NCBI RefSeq assembly: GCF_042033325.1
Contig: NZ_CP160095.1
Length of the DNA stretch: 64,000 nucleotides
Source of the DNA: Sneathia sanguinegens
GTDB taxonomy: Bacteria > Fusobacteriota > Fusobacteriia > Fusobacteriales > Leptotrichiaceae
Strand: one strand, 5' to 3'
The position numbers were made by a program, and so were the translations under genes. Positions 16,522-25,956 of the stretch are shown here, one piece after another. The notes below the pieces were generated by a model. That model had not been told where the DNA came from, searched no databases, and was given only the letters and a program-made list of their open reading frames with translations. Positions within the stretch are counted from its first letter, which is position 1. Every line of letters starts with the position of its first letter.

Positions 16522-18441
16522 CTAAAGCATATTCAAAGGATCTACATCTACTAATATTCTTGTTATCAATTTGTTTCTTGTAGCTAATATATTCCTCAAT
16601 ACACTTTTAACTTCTTTATCATTTTTTCTATCATATATTAAATTTATATTTAATCTATATCTTTTAGATGCCTTATATACTAAGCATTTAGCAATCGGAT
16701 ATATTTTAGCATATAAATTTAGTTTATTCAAAATATATTCATAATATTGTTGTGTTACTTCTTCTAATCTTTTTTCATTGATATCTGTAAAAAGTATTTT
16801 AATATGTTTTGAAAATGGAGGATAAAATAATTTTTCCCTTGCTTCCATTTGATTAGTATATATTAAATTGTAGTCAGAAGTTACAATAGCTTTTATTAAA
16901 ATAGAGTCTTTATTATATGTTTGTATAAAAACTTCTCCCTTTTTATCTCCTCTTCCAGCTCTCCCAGCTGCTTGAGTTATTAATTGATAAGAACGTTCAT
17001 AAGATCTATAATCTGGAAAATTTAACATTTGATCTGCATTCAACACACCAACTAAGGTAACATCTGGAAAATGAAATCCTTTTGCTAATATTTGTGTCCC
17101 TATTAAAATTTTGTATTTCTTATTCAAAAAATCTCTGTATGCTTTATCTATCTTATTTTTTGTAGTCATAGAATTTGCATCCATTCTTAATATTAATTCT
17201 TCATCAAATATTTCTTTAAGCTGTTCTTCAACCTTTTCTGTACCTATACCAATTTTTTCCAATTTATTGCTTGAACATTTTTCACATTTTTCAAGCATTT
17301 TATATACCATACCACATTGATTGCATTTCAAAGTATTATTTTTATAATATATCAATTTGAAAGTACATTGTTTACACTCAACTATATTTTTACAATCTTT
17401 ACATTCTATAAATATTGAATATGCCTTTCTATTAAGCAATAATATTACCTGCTCATCTTTTTCTATCCTATCATTTATTGCAAGTAAAAGATCTTTTGAA
17501 ATATTTCCTCTTTCTTCTGTCATATCTTTAATTACATAGCTAGGTAAACTAGCTCCATTATATCTTTTTTCTAAAATATGTTGGCTAATATATCCTTGTT
17601 TTACCTGATACATTGTTTCAAAAGAAGGAGTAGCTGTTCCTAAAACAACCTTAGCATTTTCAATTAAGGCTCTTTTTATTGCTACATTCTTCACATGATA
17701 TCTTGGTGCTTCATCTTGCTTATATGTAGTTTCATGTTCTTCATCTATTATTATATATTTCAAATTTTGTATATTTGTAAATATGGCTGATCTTGCTCCA
17801 AGTACCACTTTTATCTTTCCTTCATTTAAAAGCTTATGATACTTATACTTGTCTTTTTTACTCAATTTACTATGCCATATTGCTACACTTTCACCCAAAA
17901 AAGTTTCTAAATTACTTTTTAATTGACTTGTTAAATTTATTTCTGGGACTAATAAAATAGCCCCTCCGCCATTTTTTATAGCATCTTTTATTAATTTTAT
18001 ATATATTTGTGTCTTTCCACTACCAGTTACTCCATTTATTAAATGTACCTTACTATCTGATTCTTTTATATCACAATATACTTTTGCTTGTTCTTCTGTT
18101 AATTCAAAATCTTTTATTTTCTTTTTCTTTTCCTTGAATTCCTTTAATTTTTGCTCAGCTGGTTCTTCTATTAAAGGTAGTAAATTACCATAAGGTTCTA
18201 AATAGTATGAATGTATCCACTGCATCAAAGAAAAAAGATTTTTATCCAATTTTTTATCCAATATTTCTAATATTTTTTTTATTTCAAATTTAGCACTTAC
18301 TTGTTCTTTTTTTTGAACAATTATTCCTTCTTCAATTTTATGATTATATTCTACCTTACAATATGTTCCGAGTTCTATATCATCTTCATGATAATATGTA
18401 AATAACATATTTCTTTTACCTATTTGAAGATTATAGTACAT
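16522..18441 (-). CDS. priA: Primosomal protein N' (replication restart helicase PriA)
   Basis: A 639-residue superfamily 2 helicase. It has Walker A GVTGSGKTQIY, the DEAH-type box IIDEEHETTY, the zinc-binding cluster between helicase lobes (CKDCKNIVECKQC, then CNQCGMVY and CEKCSS, eight cysteines), and the helicase motif AQAAGRAGRGDK (seen as TQAAGRAGRG). PriA reloads the replisome at stalled forks. It is shorter than typical family members (700-800), with a reduced N-terminal DNA-binding domain. ATG follows AGGTGGA. It starts seven bases after the PBP stop codon. Confidence 0.93.
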   Translation of the reverse strand: MYYNLQIGKRNMLFTYYHEDDIELGTYCKVEYNHKIEEGIIVQKKEQVSAKFEIKKILEILDKKLDKNLFSLMQWIHSYYLEPYGNLLPLIEEPAEQKLKEFKEKKKKIKDFELTEEQAKVYCDIKESDSKVHLINGVTGSGKTQIYIKLIKDAIKNGGGAILLVPEINLTSQLKSNLETFLGESVAIWHSKLSKKDKYKYHKLLNEGKIKVVLGARSAIFTNIQNLKYIIIDEEHETTYKQDEAPRYHVKNVAIKRALIENAKVVLGTATPSFETMYQVKQGYISQHILEKRYNGASLPSYVIKDMTEERGNISKDLLLAINDRIEKDEQVILLLNRKAYSIFIECKDCKNIVECKQCTFKLIYYKNNTLKCNQCGMVYKMLEKCEKCSSNKLEKIGIGTEKVEEQLKEIFDEELILRMDANSMTTKNKIDKAYRDFLNKKYKILIGTQILAKGFHFPDVTLVGVLNADQMLNFPDYRSYERSYQLITQAAGRAGRGDKKGEVFIQTYNKDSILIKAIVTSDYNLIYTNQMEAREKLFYPPFSKHIKILFTDINEKRLEEVTQQYYEYILNKLNLYAKIYPIAKCLVYKASKRYRLNINLIYDRKNDKEVKSVLRNILATRNKLITRILVDVDPLNML

Positions 18442-18448
18442 ATTCCAC

Positions 18449-20461
18449 CTACTTCAATTCTATAACTATTTCTGTATTTGCGTCTACTTTTGATCCAGGA
18501 TTTATACTTTGATTTATTACTCTACCATGACCTACAAATTTTATTTTATTATATTTTGAATAGGCTGGCATACTTATTAATTGTCTTACAGTCAAACCAT
18601 TTAAATTAGGCATAATACCAGTTTGAAAAATATTATTTATAGCTTGCACATCTATTGGTTTGCTTACATTTTTTTTGACCTCAATTTCTTTTTTTTCAAC
18701 TTCAGGTATATATGAAGGTTCTATCCCCTTATATTTTATCAATTTTTCTAAGACTTGTCTTACAAGAGGCAAGGCTACTGCAGCTCCATAGTATGCTCCA
18801 TGTGGTTCATTAACTGTTATTAAAATAGAATACTTTGGTTTATCTGCTGGGAAAAATGCAAAAAATGAAGAAAAGTATTTACCTTTTTCATAACCATGAG
18901 GCCCTGCTTTTTGTGCTGTTCCTGTTTTACCACCTAATCTATAACCTGGTATAAATATACCTTTACCAGTACCTGAAGTAACAACATTTTCAAGCATTTC
19001 TCTTATTTGTTCTGAAGTATGTTCAGATATAGGCTTATGTTTTACAACTTCCTTATTTTGCAAAAGTATATTTCCATCTTGATCAACTACTTTATCAACT
19101 ACAAAAGGTTTAAGTAATTTTCCACCATTAATTGTTGTATTAAGTGATGTTAACATTTGCATTTGTGTCATAGATATACCTTGTCCAAATGAAACATTTG
19201 ATTTTCTAACTTCTGTAAATGATTTCAAAGAAAACAATTTACTTGCAGTTTCAAAAGCAATGTCTATACCAGTTTTTTGAGAAAGACCAAAATTTTTTAA
19301 GAAATTATAGAAAGTGGGTGTTTCCATTAATTGAACTATTTTAACCATGGCAACATTTCCTGAATGCATTATTATTTTATTTATTGTTAAATCTCCCTTT
19401 GTACTACTGTCATGATCATGTATTGTTCTATCTTTTACTCTAACAAAACCATCCGAATGTATAATAGTGTCTTTATTTACTAATTTTTGTTCTATTGCAG
19501 CTGCAACAGTTATTGGCTTAAATATTGACCCTGGCTCAAATAGGTCTGTTATAGATCTATTTTTTATTTCAGTCTTATTTGTAGACTTAGGATAAGAATC
19601 CATAGCTAAAATCTTTCCTGTATCTGCTTCCATTAATATTCCCATTACTGATTCTGCTGTAAAATCAGTAAAGGCATTTTTTAATACCTCATCCATCGCA
19701 TATTGAAGTACACTATCTATAGTCAAATAAACATCTGCTCCCTGTTTAGGTTGTTTAATAATTTGTTCATCTATTAGAGATTGTAAAGTATATGGTCTAA
19801 CAGCTTCTGTTGCTGCTTTATATACTCTAGCTTTACCCGGTTCTCCCTTTAAATATTTATTATATGAATATTCAACTCCATATACTGGTTTATTTTCACT
19901 ATTTAAAAAGCCTAATATTGCTTCAAATTCTTGCCCTTCTACTTGGAATCTTTCTGATTTTTGTTGGAAATGCAACCATTTTCCTATTATTTTACCTTTA
20001 CCATTATTCTTAGCTTCTCTTTTATATTCTTTTAAATCTTTTTCAAAATTTTGCTTAGCATCATAAGTTATTTCAACCTTAAAATCCAAAAATTTTCTTG
20101 ATTTTTGTCTATATGTTTGTAATAAGGTTAAAATTTCTTCTTTTGATTTTCCAACATATTTTGATAAAATATTGGCTATATCTGGATAAAATTTTTCATC
20201 CAAATTCATAGGATCTAAAATTATATTATATTTTTCAACATCAAAGGCTAATTTATGACCATCACTTGAATAAATGCTTCCCCTTTTTGCATAAATATCT
20301 TCTAATTCATATCTGTATTTTTCAATATTTTTCCTAGCTTCTCCCGAACAAATAACTTGATAATAGAGTAATTTTAAACATATTATTATAAAGAAAAGCA
20401 CAATGAACAAAAAATAAAAATGAATTGTTTTAATATTATTTTTTTTATTTTTATTTGCCAT
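18449..20461 (-). CDS. Class B penicillin-binding protein (FtsI/PBP2-type) with C-terminal PASTA domain
   Basis: A 670-residue protein with an N-terminal transmembrane helix (residues about 12-30), a PBP dimerisation domain, and a transpeptidase domain with SIFKP (SxxK serine), SGNVAM (SxN) and GKTGTA (KTG). The final 60 residues form a PASTA domain (VIELK end). It cross-links peptidoglycan, probably for septal or elongation growth. PASTA domains are usual in monoderm PBPs and occur less often in diderms. Near mreB, ftsK and priA it probably serves cell division or shape; the exact type (FtsI or other class B) cannot be fixed. Confidence 0.88.
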   Translation of the reverse strand: MANKNKKNNIKTIHFYFLFIVLFFIIICLKLLYYQVICSGEARKNIEKYRYELEDIYAKRGSIYSSDGHKLAFDVEKYNIILDPMNLDEKFYPDIANILSKYVGKSKEEILTLLQTYRQKSRKFLDFKVEITYDAKQNFEKDLKEYKREAKNNGKGKIIGKWLHFQQKSERFQVEGQEFEAILGFLNSENKPVYGVEYSYNKYLKGEPGKARVYKAATEAVRPYTLQSLIDEQIIKQPKQGADVYLTIDSVLQYAMDEVLKNAFTDFTAESVMGILMEADTGKILAMDSYPKSTNKTEIKNRSITDLFEPGSIFKPITVAAAIEQKLVNKDTIIHSDGFVRVKDRTIHDHDSSTKGDLTINKIIMHSGNVAMVKIVQLMETPTFYNFLKNFGLSQKTGIDIAFETASKLFSLKSFTEVRKSNVSFGQGISMTQMQMLTSLNTTINGGKLLKPFVVDKVVDQDGNILLQNKEVVKHKPISEHTSEQIREMLENVVTSGTGKGIFIPGYRLGGKTGTAQKAGPHGYEKGKYFSSFFAFFPADKPKYSILITVNEPHGAYYGAAVALPLVRQVLEKLIKYKGIEPSYIPEVEKKEIEVKKNVSKPIDVQAINNIFQTGIMPNLNGLTVRQLISMPAYSKYNKIKFVGHGRVINQSINPGSKVDANTEIVIELK

Positions 20462-20469
20462 ATATTTAC

Positions 20470-21897
20470 CTATTTACATTTTTCTAAAATTAAATCTGAA
20501 ACTTGCTTAGGATTTGCCTTACCCTTTGATAATTTCATAGCTTGTCCCATCAAATATTTCATAGCTCTGTCTTTACCAGCTTTTAAATCAGCAACAGAAG
20601 CTTCATTTTCTGCTAAAACTTTATCAACCAATTCTTCTATAGCTTTACTATCTGTTATTTGAGCTAAACCTTCTTTTTTAACTATTTCACTTGCTTTTTG
20701 TTCAATTTCTAACATTTTTTCAAATATGTCTTTTGCTATTTTTGAACTTATTGTCTTATTCTTTATCAAATGTATTAAATCTGCTAATCTATCTTCCCTT
20801 ATATTGAACTCTTCTATACTACAATTTTTTTCTTTTAAAACTCTTAAAACTTCTGTTAATATCCAATTAGCTGCCATTCTAGCATCTTTTACTTCTGTTG
20901 CAACCTTTTCAAAATAGTCAGCTAATTCTGGTTCATTAGTTAATATTCTAGCTTCAACTTCTGGTATATTATATTGTGATATAAATCTAGACATTTTTTC
21001 ATCAGAAAATTCAGGCATATCTTTTTTTACCTTTTCTAATCTTTCATCACTTATTACTACTGGTGGTAAATCTGGTTCTGGGAAATATCTATAATCCATA
21101 GCATCTTCCTTTGATCTCATAGTTCTTGTAACACCATTTTCTTCATCCCAAAGTCTAGTTTCTTGAATTACCCTTCCACCATTTTCTATAACATCAATTT
21201 GTCTATTAATTTCATATTCTATTGCTTTTACTACAGCTTTAAAAGAATTCAAATTTTTAGTTTCTGTTCTAGTTCCTAATTTTGTTTCTCCCTTTTTTTT
21301 AACAGATACATTTGCATCACATCTTAAAGATCCTAATTCCATACTAACATCACTAACTTTTGTATATTTAATTCTTTCCTTCAATGTTGTCAAATATGCA
21401 TAAGCTTGTTCAGAATTAGATATACAAGGTGTTGTTATTATTTCAAGAAGTGGCATAGAAGCTCTATTAAAATTAAGTAAACTTTCACTTGATAAATGAA
21501 TACTCTTTGCTGTATCTTCTTCTATTTGTATTCTTTCTATTTTTACAACTGATTCTTTTCCACTATTTGTTACTATTTTTAATTCTCCATTTTCAGCATA
21601 GGGCTTGAAAAATTGTGTTATTTGATAATTTTTTGGTGAATTTGGATAAAAGTAATTTTTTCTGTCAAAAAAACTCAATTGATTTATAGAACAACCTAGG
21701 GCTAAAGCAGCCTTAATTGCATAATTCAAAACTTCATCATTCAATTTTGGTAAAGCTCCTGGTTCTCCAACACAAGTTGGACTAATACATGTATTTGGTT
21801 CTTGTTCATCATAGTTAGCACTTGCACTACACCATATTTTTGATTTTGTTTTTAATTGTATATGTACTTCCAAACCTATTGTAGATTTATAATTCAT
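20470..21897 (-). CDS. gatB: Aspartyl/glutamyl-tRNA amidotransferase subunit B
   Basis: A 475-residue GatB with the N-terminal GLEVHIQLKTKSK, conserved SCGEPGALPKLN-like segment (CVGEPGALP), MRSKEDAMDYRYFPEPDLPPV, and a C-terminal helical YqeY-like tail. It binds tRNA and activates Glu or Asp on misacylated tRNA for amidation. It follows gatA by 16 bases and precedes the PBP gene. Length and motifs are standard. Confidence 0.96.
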   Translation of the reverse strand: MNYKSTIGLEVHIQLKTKSKIWCSASANYDEQEPNTCISPTCVGEPGALPKLNDEVLNYAIKAALALGCSINQLSFFDRKNYFYPNSPKNYQITQFFKPYAENGELKIVTNSGKESVVKIERIQIEEDTAKSIHLSSESLLNFNRASMPLLEIITTPCISNSEQAYAYLTTLKERIKYTKVSDVSMELGSLRCDANVSVKKKGETKLGTRTETKNLNSFKAVVKAIEYEINRQIDVIENGGRVIQETRLWDEENGVTRTMRSKEDAMDYRYFPEPDLPPVVISDERLEKVKKDMPEFSDEKMSRFISQYNIPEVEARILTNEPELADYFEKVATEVKDARMAANWILTEVLRVLKEKNCSIEEFNIREDRLADLIHLIKNKTISSKIAKDIFEKMLEIEQKASEIVKKEGLAQITDSKAIEELVDKVLAENEASVADLKAGKDRAMKYLMGQAMKLSKGKANPKQVSDLILEKCK

Positions 21898-21913
21898 TTT
21901 TTATCCTCATTTC

Positions 21914-23353
21914 TTAAATTTCTGGGTATTTTATTTTACCTCTAATATTTTCATAAATATTTGCTACATTAAGTATCTTATCTTCTTCAAAGTAATTTCC
22001 AATTAATTGCATTCCTACAGGTAAATTATTGTACATACCACTAGGAATTGATATAGCAGGTAATCCCGCCATGCTTACACAAACTGTATATATATCTGAT
22101 AAATACATAGTTATAGGATCAGAAATTTTTTCTCCTTTTTTAAAGGCTACTACTGGTGAAGTAGGTGTTAAAATTAAATCTACTTCTTTTAATGCTTTTT
22201 CAAAATCTTCTTTTATTAATCTTCTTATTTGTGAAGCTCTTTTATAGTACGCATCATAAAAACCAGAACAAAGAACATAATTACCTATCATTATTCTTCT
22301 TTTTACTTCTTTTCCAAAACCTTGTGTTCTAGTCTTTACATACATATCTTCTACACTTTCGTCACTTGCTCTAACTCCATATCTAACTCCATCATATCTA
22401 GCCAGATTAGAAGCTGCTTCTGCTGAAGATATTACATAATATGTAGATATTGCATATTTTGAATATGGTAAACTTATTTCTTTAAATTTTACACCAATTT
22501 TTTTCAATTCTTCTATTGCTTTTTCTATGCTATCTCTTACACCCTTATCCAATTTTTCTGTAAAATATTCTTTTGGTAAACCTATAGTCAAATTAGATAT
22601 ATCTCTGTCTAATAGCTTTGTATATTCTGGAACTTCTTTTTTTGCTGTAGTAGCATCTAATTCATCATAGCCTGCTATTATTTCAAGTAAACTTGCTATA
22701 TCTTTTGTTTGTCTTGCTATTATCCCTATTTGATCTAGTGATGATCCAAATGCCATAAGTCCATATCTTGATACTCTTCCATAAGTAGGTTTCAAACCAA
22801 CAGTTCCTGTTAATGAAGCTGGTTGTCTAACACTACCTCCAGTATCAGAACCTAATGCAATAAAAGCTTCTTGTGCAGCAACCATAGCTGCTGATCCTCC
22901 ACTTGAACCTCCTGGTATTCTTTCAAAATCAAAAGGATTAGAAGTAATCTTTACACTTGAATTTTCTGTTGAAGAACCCATAGCAAATTCGTCCATATTA
23001 GCCTTACCAAAAGGTATTATACCTGCTTTTTTCATTCTTTTAACAACAGTTGCATCATATGTTCCTACATAATTTGCTAATATCTTTGAAGCTGCTGTAG
23101 TTTTTTCTTTATATGATACTATATTATCTTTTAAAGCTACTGGAACTCCATAAAGTTTAGAATTTGGAACATTTTCATCTACTTTTTTTGCCATTTCTAA
23201 AGCTGTTTGTAAATTAATATCTACATAAGCCCCTATTTTATCATCTACTTTTTTTATTCTTTCATTCAATTGCTCTATAACTTCTGTAGCTGTTATTTCC
23301 TTTTTTCTAATTTTTTCTGCTATTTCTGTAGCACTATATTCATATATTTTCAT
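21914..23353 (-). CDS. gatA: Aspartyl/glutamyl-tRNA amidotransferase subunit A
   Basis: A 479-residue amidase-signature enzyme. The catalytic Ser-Ser-Lys triad is visible: Lys in PVALKDNI, and the serines in GGSSGGSAA and SDTGGSVRQPA. It liberates ammonia from glutamine for the GatB partner to make Gln-tRNA(Gln) or Asn-tRNA(Asn). A GGAG site precedes the ATG. It lies ten bases after gatC. Confidence 0.97.
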   Translation of the reverse strand: MKIYEYSATEIAEKIRKKEITATEVIEQLNERIKKVDDKIGAYVDINLQTALEMAKKVDENVPNSKLYGVPVALKDNIVSYKEKTTAASKILANYVGTYDATVVKRMKKAGIIPFGKANMDEFAMGSSTENSSVKITSNPFDFERIPGGSSGGSAAMVAAQEAFIALGSDTGGSVRQPASLTGTVGLKPTYGRVSRYGLMAFGSSLDQIGIIARQTKDIASLLEIIAGYDELDATTAKKEVPEYTKLLDRDISNLTIGLPKEYFTEKLDKGVRDSIEKAIEELKKIGVKFKEISLPYSKYAISTYYVISSAEAASNLARYDGVRYGVRASDESVEDMYVKTRTQGFGKEVKRRIMIGNYVLCSGFYDAYYKRASQIRRLIKEDFEKALKEVDLILTPTSPVVAFKKGEKISDPITMYLSDIYTVCVSMAGLPAISIPSGMYNNLPVGMQLIGNYFEEDKILNVANIYENIRGKIKYPEI

Positions 23354-23363
23354 TTCAATCTCC

Positions 23364-23645
23364 TTAAACTATTTTAGGTAATATAACAAACTCTTCATCT
23401 TTTTTAGGTGCATTATTCAAAAAGTCTTCCTTTTTTTCTGTATTTTTAACTATATCTTCCCTTGTTCTATCCTTTATTTCTAAAACATTATATAAAGGGT
23501 CTACATTGCTAACATCTACTTCATTAATTTGTTTTATATACTCAAAAATTTCATTAAGTGATTTTTCCATATCAATTAATTCTTCATCACTAAGTTTTAA
23601 TTTAGATAGTTTCGCTATCTTTAATACCTCTTCTTTACTTAACAT
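23364..23645 (-). CDS. gatC: Aspartyl/glutamyl-tRNA amidotransferase subunit C
   Basis: A 93-residue small subunit with the family N-terminus (EVLKIAKLSKLKLSDEE) and C-terminal DEEFVILPKIV. It stabilises the GatA-GatB complex. The gene heads the gatC-gatA-gatB order typical of this operon. The ribosome binding site is weak (GAGA close to the ATG, with GGAG farther upstream). Confidence 0.95.
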   Translation of the reverse strand: MLSKEEVLKIAKLSKLKLSDEELIDMEKSLNEIFEYIKQINEVDVSNVDPLYNVLEIKDRTREDIVKNTEKKEDFLNNAPKKDEEFVILPKIV

Positions 23646-23663
23646 TTTATTCTCAACTTCTCC

Positions 23664-24353
23664 CTACAACTTCTTCAAATATTCAACTTCTTCTTTTGTC
23701 AATTTTCTATATTTTCCAACTTCAAGATCTCTTAAAGTTAATTCTCCTATTTTTACTCTTTTTAAATTTTTAACTTCATAACCTAAAATTTCAAACATTT
23801 TTCTTATTTGTCTATTTCTTCCTTCAAAAATAGCAACACGAATTTCTTTTTCAGATATTTTTTTAACCTTAGCAGGAGCTGTTCTCACTCCATCAATAAC
23901 TACTCCATGTTTCATTGCTTCTATATGTTCATCTTTTATTGCTTTATCTATATTTGCGAGATAACTTTTATATAATTTCTGTCTTGGATGCATAATATTG
24001 TTATATAAATCTCCATCATTGCTTATTATTATCAAGCCTTCTGTCATATAGTCTAATCTTCCATAGGTAAATAATCTTTTATTTGATTTTATAAGAGAAA
24101 CAGCTGTTCTTCTTCCAAACTTATCATCATTTGAACAAATAACTCTTTTAGGTTTATTAAGCAAATAATATTCATATTGTCCAAGTTTAACATTCACTCT
24201 TTCTCCATCTATTCTAACCACATCTGTATCTTCTACATAGGCTCCTTTATCTGCTATTTGCTTATTTATCGTCACTCTTTTATCTTCAATCAACTTATCT
24301 GCAGCTCTTCTCGAACAAAATCCAGATAAAGCTATATACTTATTTATCCTCAA
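23664..24353 (-). CDS. rluB: Pseudouridine synthase of the RsuA/RluB family
   Basis: About 229 residues. An S4 RNA-binding domain (RINKYIALSGFCSRRAADKLI) is followed by the catalytic domain with the active-site aspartate in YGRLDYMTEGL and the C-terminal GRNRQIRKMFE motif. RluB-type enzymes modify 23S rRNA U2605. Its place beside scpB is the same as for RluB in many bacteria, which supports that identity; RsuA/RluE are alternatives. Start chosen at TTG 24353, where AAGGGGG precedes by six bases and the protein begins (M)RINKY; an ATG 21 bases upstream is also possible. It overlaps scpB. Confidence 0.86.
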   Translation of the reverse strand: MRINKYIALSGFCSRRAADKLIEDKRVTINKQIADKGAYVEDTDVVRIDGERVNVKLGQYEYYLLNKPKRVICSNDDKFGRRTAVSLIKSNKRLFTYGRLDYMTEGLIIISNDGDLYNNIMHPRQKLYKSYLANIDKAIKDEHIEAMKHGVVIDGVRTAPAKVKKISEKEIRVAIFEGRNRQIRKMFEILGYEVKNLKRVKIGELTLRDLEVGKYRKLTKEEVEYLKKL

Positions 24354-24885
24354 TTTTTTCCCCCTTATATTCATTTAGCCATCTAGCTTTTTCCATTTTA
24401 AATAATTCTTCTTTTGATTCTATTCCAACATAGCCATAAAAATTATCTGTAACCTCATATAACTTTGGATTACCTAAGGCTTTTTTAACACCACTTGAAT
24501 AAATTAATTTTTTTTCAAGTAAAGTTTGTATAGTCCCATCAACACTAACTCCTTTAATTTCTTCTATTTCACTTTTGGTAATAGGTCCTTTAAAGGCTAT
24601 AATAGTTAAAGTTTCCATACTTGATTTTGATAATTTTTTTATTTTAACTGTTGGACTGAAAAAATTTGTTACTGCCTTTCCACAAAGTGGATTTGTTATC
24701 AATTTTACCATAGCTTGAGATATTAATATATTTATGCCTCTATCTTCATAATCTTCTTTTATTTTTTTTAAAATATCTCTCATTTCATCTAATGATTTAT
24801 TGAAAAATATAGCTAATTCTTCTATAGGAATTGCCTTATCTGACATAAAAATTATTGCTTCTATCTCCCTATTTATATCTATCAT
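24340..24885 (-). CDS. scpB: Segregation and condensation protein B
   Basis: A 181-residue ScpB with winged-helix repeats: the N-terminal INREIEAIIFMSDKAIPIEEL and the characteristic TLTIIAFKGPITKSEIEEIKG. It works with Smc and ScpA in chromosome condensation. scpA is not next to it. The ribosome binding site (GGAG) lies in the end of mreB, two bases before the start region. It overlaps rluB downstream. Confidence 0.94.
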   Translation of the reverse strand: MIDINREIEAIIFMSDKAIPIEELAIFFNKSLDEMRDILKKIKEDYEDRGINILISQAMVKLITNPLCGKAVTNFFSPTVKIKKLSKSSMETLTIIAFKGPITKSEIEEIKGVSVDGTIQTLLEKKLIYSSGVKKALGNPKLYEVTDNFYGYVGIESKEELFKMEKARWLNEYKGEKIEDK

Positions 24886-24886
24886 T

Positions 24887-25945
24887 TTAATACTCCATAT
24901 ATTGAGGAACTATGATATTTGCATATTTATCAAAATCTTCAAATATTTTTGCCATTCCTTTGACTACAACATGAATAGGATCTTCTGCAACTGTTACCTT
25001 TAATTTAAATTCTTCTTCTATTCTTTGTTTTAATATTCTAATATTAGCTCCTCCACCTGTTAAATAGATACCTGTTTCATATATATCTGCTGAAATTTCG
25101 GGTTCTATTTCTTCTAAAGCTATTTTTATTTTTTCAACTATCTTATCTATATTTTTTCTTATAGCTGCATCTACTTGACTACCTACTATTACTAATTCTT
25201 GAGGAAGTCCATTAGCTGTACCCATACCTTTTATTGTAATTTCTTCCTTATCATTAGGTGCAGAAGTAGCAATTATTTTTAATTTTTCAGCAGAAGTTTC
25301 TCCTATAACTATGCTATATTGTTCTTTTATAAATTCTATTATATCATTATCAAAATTATCTCCAGCTATTTTTATAGATTCAGATTTTGAAGCTCCACCT
25401 GAAGCTACAAAAGCTATTTCAGTAGTTCCAGCTCCTACATTAACTATTAAATGTCCCTTAGGTTCAAAAATATCTATACCTGCTCCTACTGCTGAAACTA
25501 TAGGTTCTTCTATTAAATAAACATCATTTATTCCTATATCACTAACAACATTAAAAAAAGATCTTTTTTCTACTTGTGTAACCCCACTTGGTACACATAC
25601 TATTGCCTTACCTTGTAAAATTGAATTTTTACTTATCTTTGCAAGATATCCTTCAAGCATTGTCACTGTCATTTCATAATTAGAAATTACCCCATTTTTT
25701 AGTGGTCTTATAATTTCTATAAAATTAGGTTTTCTCCCTGCTATCTTTTTTGCATTATTTCCTATTTTATCTACTACTTCTGTTTTTATATTTCTTGATA
25801 CATAAGTTGGTTCATCAACAACTATACCTTCATCTTTTACATAAATTATTGTATTAGCTGTACCTAAGTCTATACCAAATTGTTTATAAACTTTAGATTT
25901 TAAAATCTTATTCTTAATTTGTTTGAATTGCTTAAATATCTTCAT
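24887..25945 (-). CDS. mreB: Rod shape-determining actin-like protein MreB
   Basis: A 352-residue actin-like ATPase with the phosphate-1 motif GIDLGTANTIIYV, phosphate-2 VNVGAGTTEIAFV and adenosine site TGGGANI. MreB forms membrane-associated filaments that guide side-wall synthesis in rod-shaped cells. mreC and mreD are not adjacent. It is preceded by ftsK (11 bases) and has a strong AGGGG site. A divergent, MreB-like paralogue (Mbl) is the only real alternative. Confidence 0.9.
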   Translation of the reverse strand: MKIFKQFKQIKNKILKSKVYKQFGIDLGTANTIIYVKDEGIVVDEPTYVSRNIKTEVVDKIGNNAKKIAGRKPNFIEIIRPLKNGVISNYEMTVTMLEGYLAKISKNSILQGKAIVCVPSGVTQVEKRSFFNVVSDIGINDVYLIEEPIVSAVGAGIDIFEPKGHLIVNVGAGTTEIAFVASGGASKSESIKIAGDNFDNDIIEFIKEQYSIVIGETSAEKLKIIATSAPNDKEEITIKGMGTANGLPQELVIVGSQVDAAIRKNIDKIVEKIKIALEEIEPEISADIYETGIYLTGGGANIRILKQRIEEEFKLKVTVAEDPIHVVVKGMAKIFEDFDKYANIIVPQYMEY

Positions 25946-25956
25946 TTTTTTCCCCT

